Source: Clostridiales bacterium
Lineage (GTDB): Bacteria; Bacillota; Clostridia; Lachnospirales; Lachnospiraceae
Reading direction: 5' to 3'
NCBI GenBank assembly: GCA_021201535.1
Contig: JAJQEU010000032.1
Span: 1 to 33,428 of the forward strand
Length of the DNA: 33,428 bases
In this document: in pieces, positions 32,634 to 33,428 of the stretch
Layout of the letters: each line of letters begins with the position of its first letter
Numbering within the stretch: the stretch's first letter is position 1
Program-made: the position numbers and the translations under genes
Notes under the pieces: model-generated
Seen by the model: only the letters and a program-made list of their open reading frames with translations
Told to the model about the DNA's origin: nothing
Databases searched by the model: none

Positions 32634-32728
32634 CAGGCATATCTTGTCTGAATTTCGACCTGCATCCTGCAAATAGCTTTGCTCTTTGGCAAGAAAAGAG
32701 TTTATGGTGATGAAAATCAGGAGGATAA

Positions 32729-33428
32729 TGAAAATGAAAACGAGGATAAGAACGGGAAGTCTCTTTAAGTGAGGATGCGGTTGTCATTGAAAAGCCGGCT
32801 ACGGACAGATACTGTTCCATCGAAGTCATGGATGCATACACGAACTGTGTGGCGATTCTCGGAACAGGCGGCGACACATCGGATGCCTGCACATACCTGT
32901 TTACCGGCCCTGATTATGATGGTGAGATCCCGGAAGGAATGACACAGGTTTCCATGCCTACCAATATGGGCTGGATTATTGTGCGGACGTTGTGTGAAGG
33001 AACAGCAGATCTGGAAAATGTGGCAGCCATTCAAAGCGGCATGACAGCATCCACCCTTACGTTGTATCAGGAGGGCGGGGAACCTGCAGAAGGAACCTGT
33101 GACGAAGATAAAAATTACACGCCGCTGAATTATGTGCTTTCCTTAAGTCCGACGGACTATTTTACACTGGCAAATGATCTGATGAATGAGAACCCTCCCG
33201 CAGAGGAGGATGCTGATGTGATTGCATCTTTTGCAGAAATCAATGTGGGACCCGGTCTTGCTTTTGACGGCGAAATCCTTGGCGCAGAGGCGTCAGAGAA
33301 CTGGACGGCCATGCTTACAAATCTGACTGCAGAACTCAGTGAGGAGACAGCTGAATTTTCCGTAGAGAATGGTATCTGGTCCTTTTATGGGTATCCGATT
33401 GCAGAATTCGGCACAGAATATGCGTATC
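32729..33428 (+). pseudogene. DUF1254/DUF1214 protein gene, 5'-truncated, continues past window
   Basis: An open frame with no start runs from 32750 (just after TAA at 32747-32749) to the window end. It encodes the second half of a DUF1254 domain (RYCSIEVMDAYTNCVAI, DYDGEIPEGMTQVSMPTN, IIVRTLCEGTADLENVAAIQ) and the beginning of the following region (DYFTLANDLMNENPPAEEDA, EINVGPGLAFDGE). Such proteins are usually about 450 residues, often exported. The first 100 or so residues, including any signal peptide, are absent. In another frame AGGAGG (32720-32725) and ATG at 32729 start a 14-codon frame ending at TGA 32771, which looks like the original start joined out of frame after a deletion. The sequence 32634-32728 shows no gene. 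Function of the family is poorly known. Confidence 0.65.

Overview
The window looks like chromosome of an anaerobic Firmicute of the class Clostridia, most like a Lachnospiraceae gut bacterium. This is an inference from moderately high GC coding sequence, strong AGGAGG-type ribosome binding sites, a T-box leader on ileS, pyrophosphate-linked glycolysis (pyruvate phosphate dikinase plus a PPi-type phosphofructokinase) and a clostridial-style dnaE / pfkA / RNA methyltransferase neighbourhood. No tRNA, rRNA, CRISPR array, insertion sequence or prophage is visible.

Layout. (1) 1-7689: a nitrogenase-component-1-like protein, translationally coupled to a gene that ends at the left edge, is followed by hydrogenase maturation genes hypF, hypC, hypD and hypE. 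An AT-richer AAA ATPase gene with its own promoter sits between hypF and hypC, and a 33-nt direct repeat lies in the hypC-hypD junction. (2) 7690-13219: ppdK with a structured leader, an isolated crotonase gene, proC and a MarR-type regulator. (3) 13265-14859: pncB on the minus strand, convergent with marR through a long shared terminator. (4) 14860-21397: a tandemly duplicated 24-mer, a consensus promoter, an isoleucine T-box, ileS and overlapping glgP. (5) 21466-23780: an accessory patch with a decayed AlbA_2/RecG-like gene and a CPBP membrane protease gene flanked by two similar composite palindromic elements. (6) 23781-33428: dnaE, PPi-type phosphofructokinase (pfp), class II aldolase, ATP-type pfkA, a RelB/RelE-like pair whose toxin carries a stop codon, a SpoU/TrmH RNA methyltransferase, a conserved small protein and a 5'-truncated DUF1254/DUF1214 gene running off the right edge.

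How it fits together. HypF, HypC, HypD and HypE build the Fe(CN)2CO group of [NiFe] hydrogenase; hypA, hypB and a hydrogenase are not in the window. GlgP, Pfp/PfkA, aldolase and PPDK form a route from glycogen to pyruvate in which pyrophosphate can replace ATP at the phosphofructokinase and pyruvate steps. Decay is frequent in the accessory spots: three broken genes (AlbA_2-like, RelE-like, DUF1254), and low-complexity insertions in HypF and IleS.

The most unusual items are the orphan nitrogenase-like protein beside the hyp genes, the pair of composite palindromic elements around the CPBP gene, and the pncB ribosome binding site, which is separated from its start codon by a hairpin that would restore normal spacing when folded.
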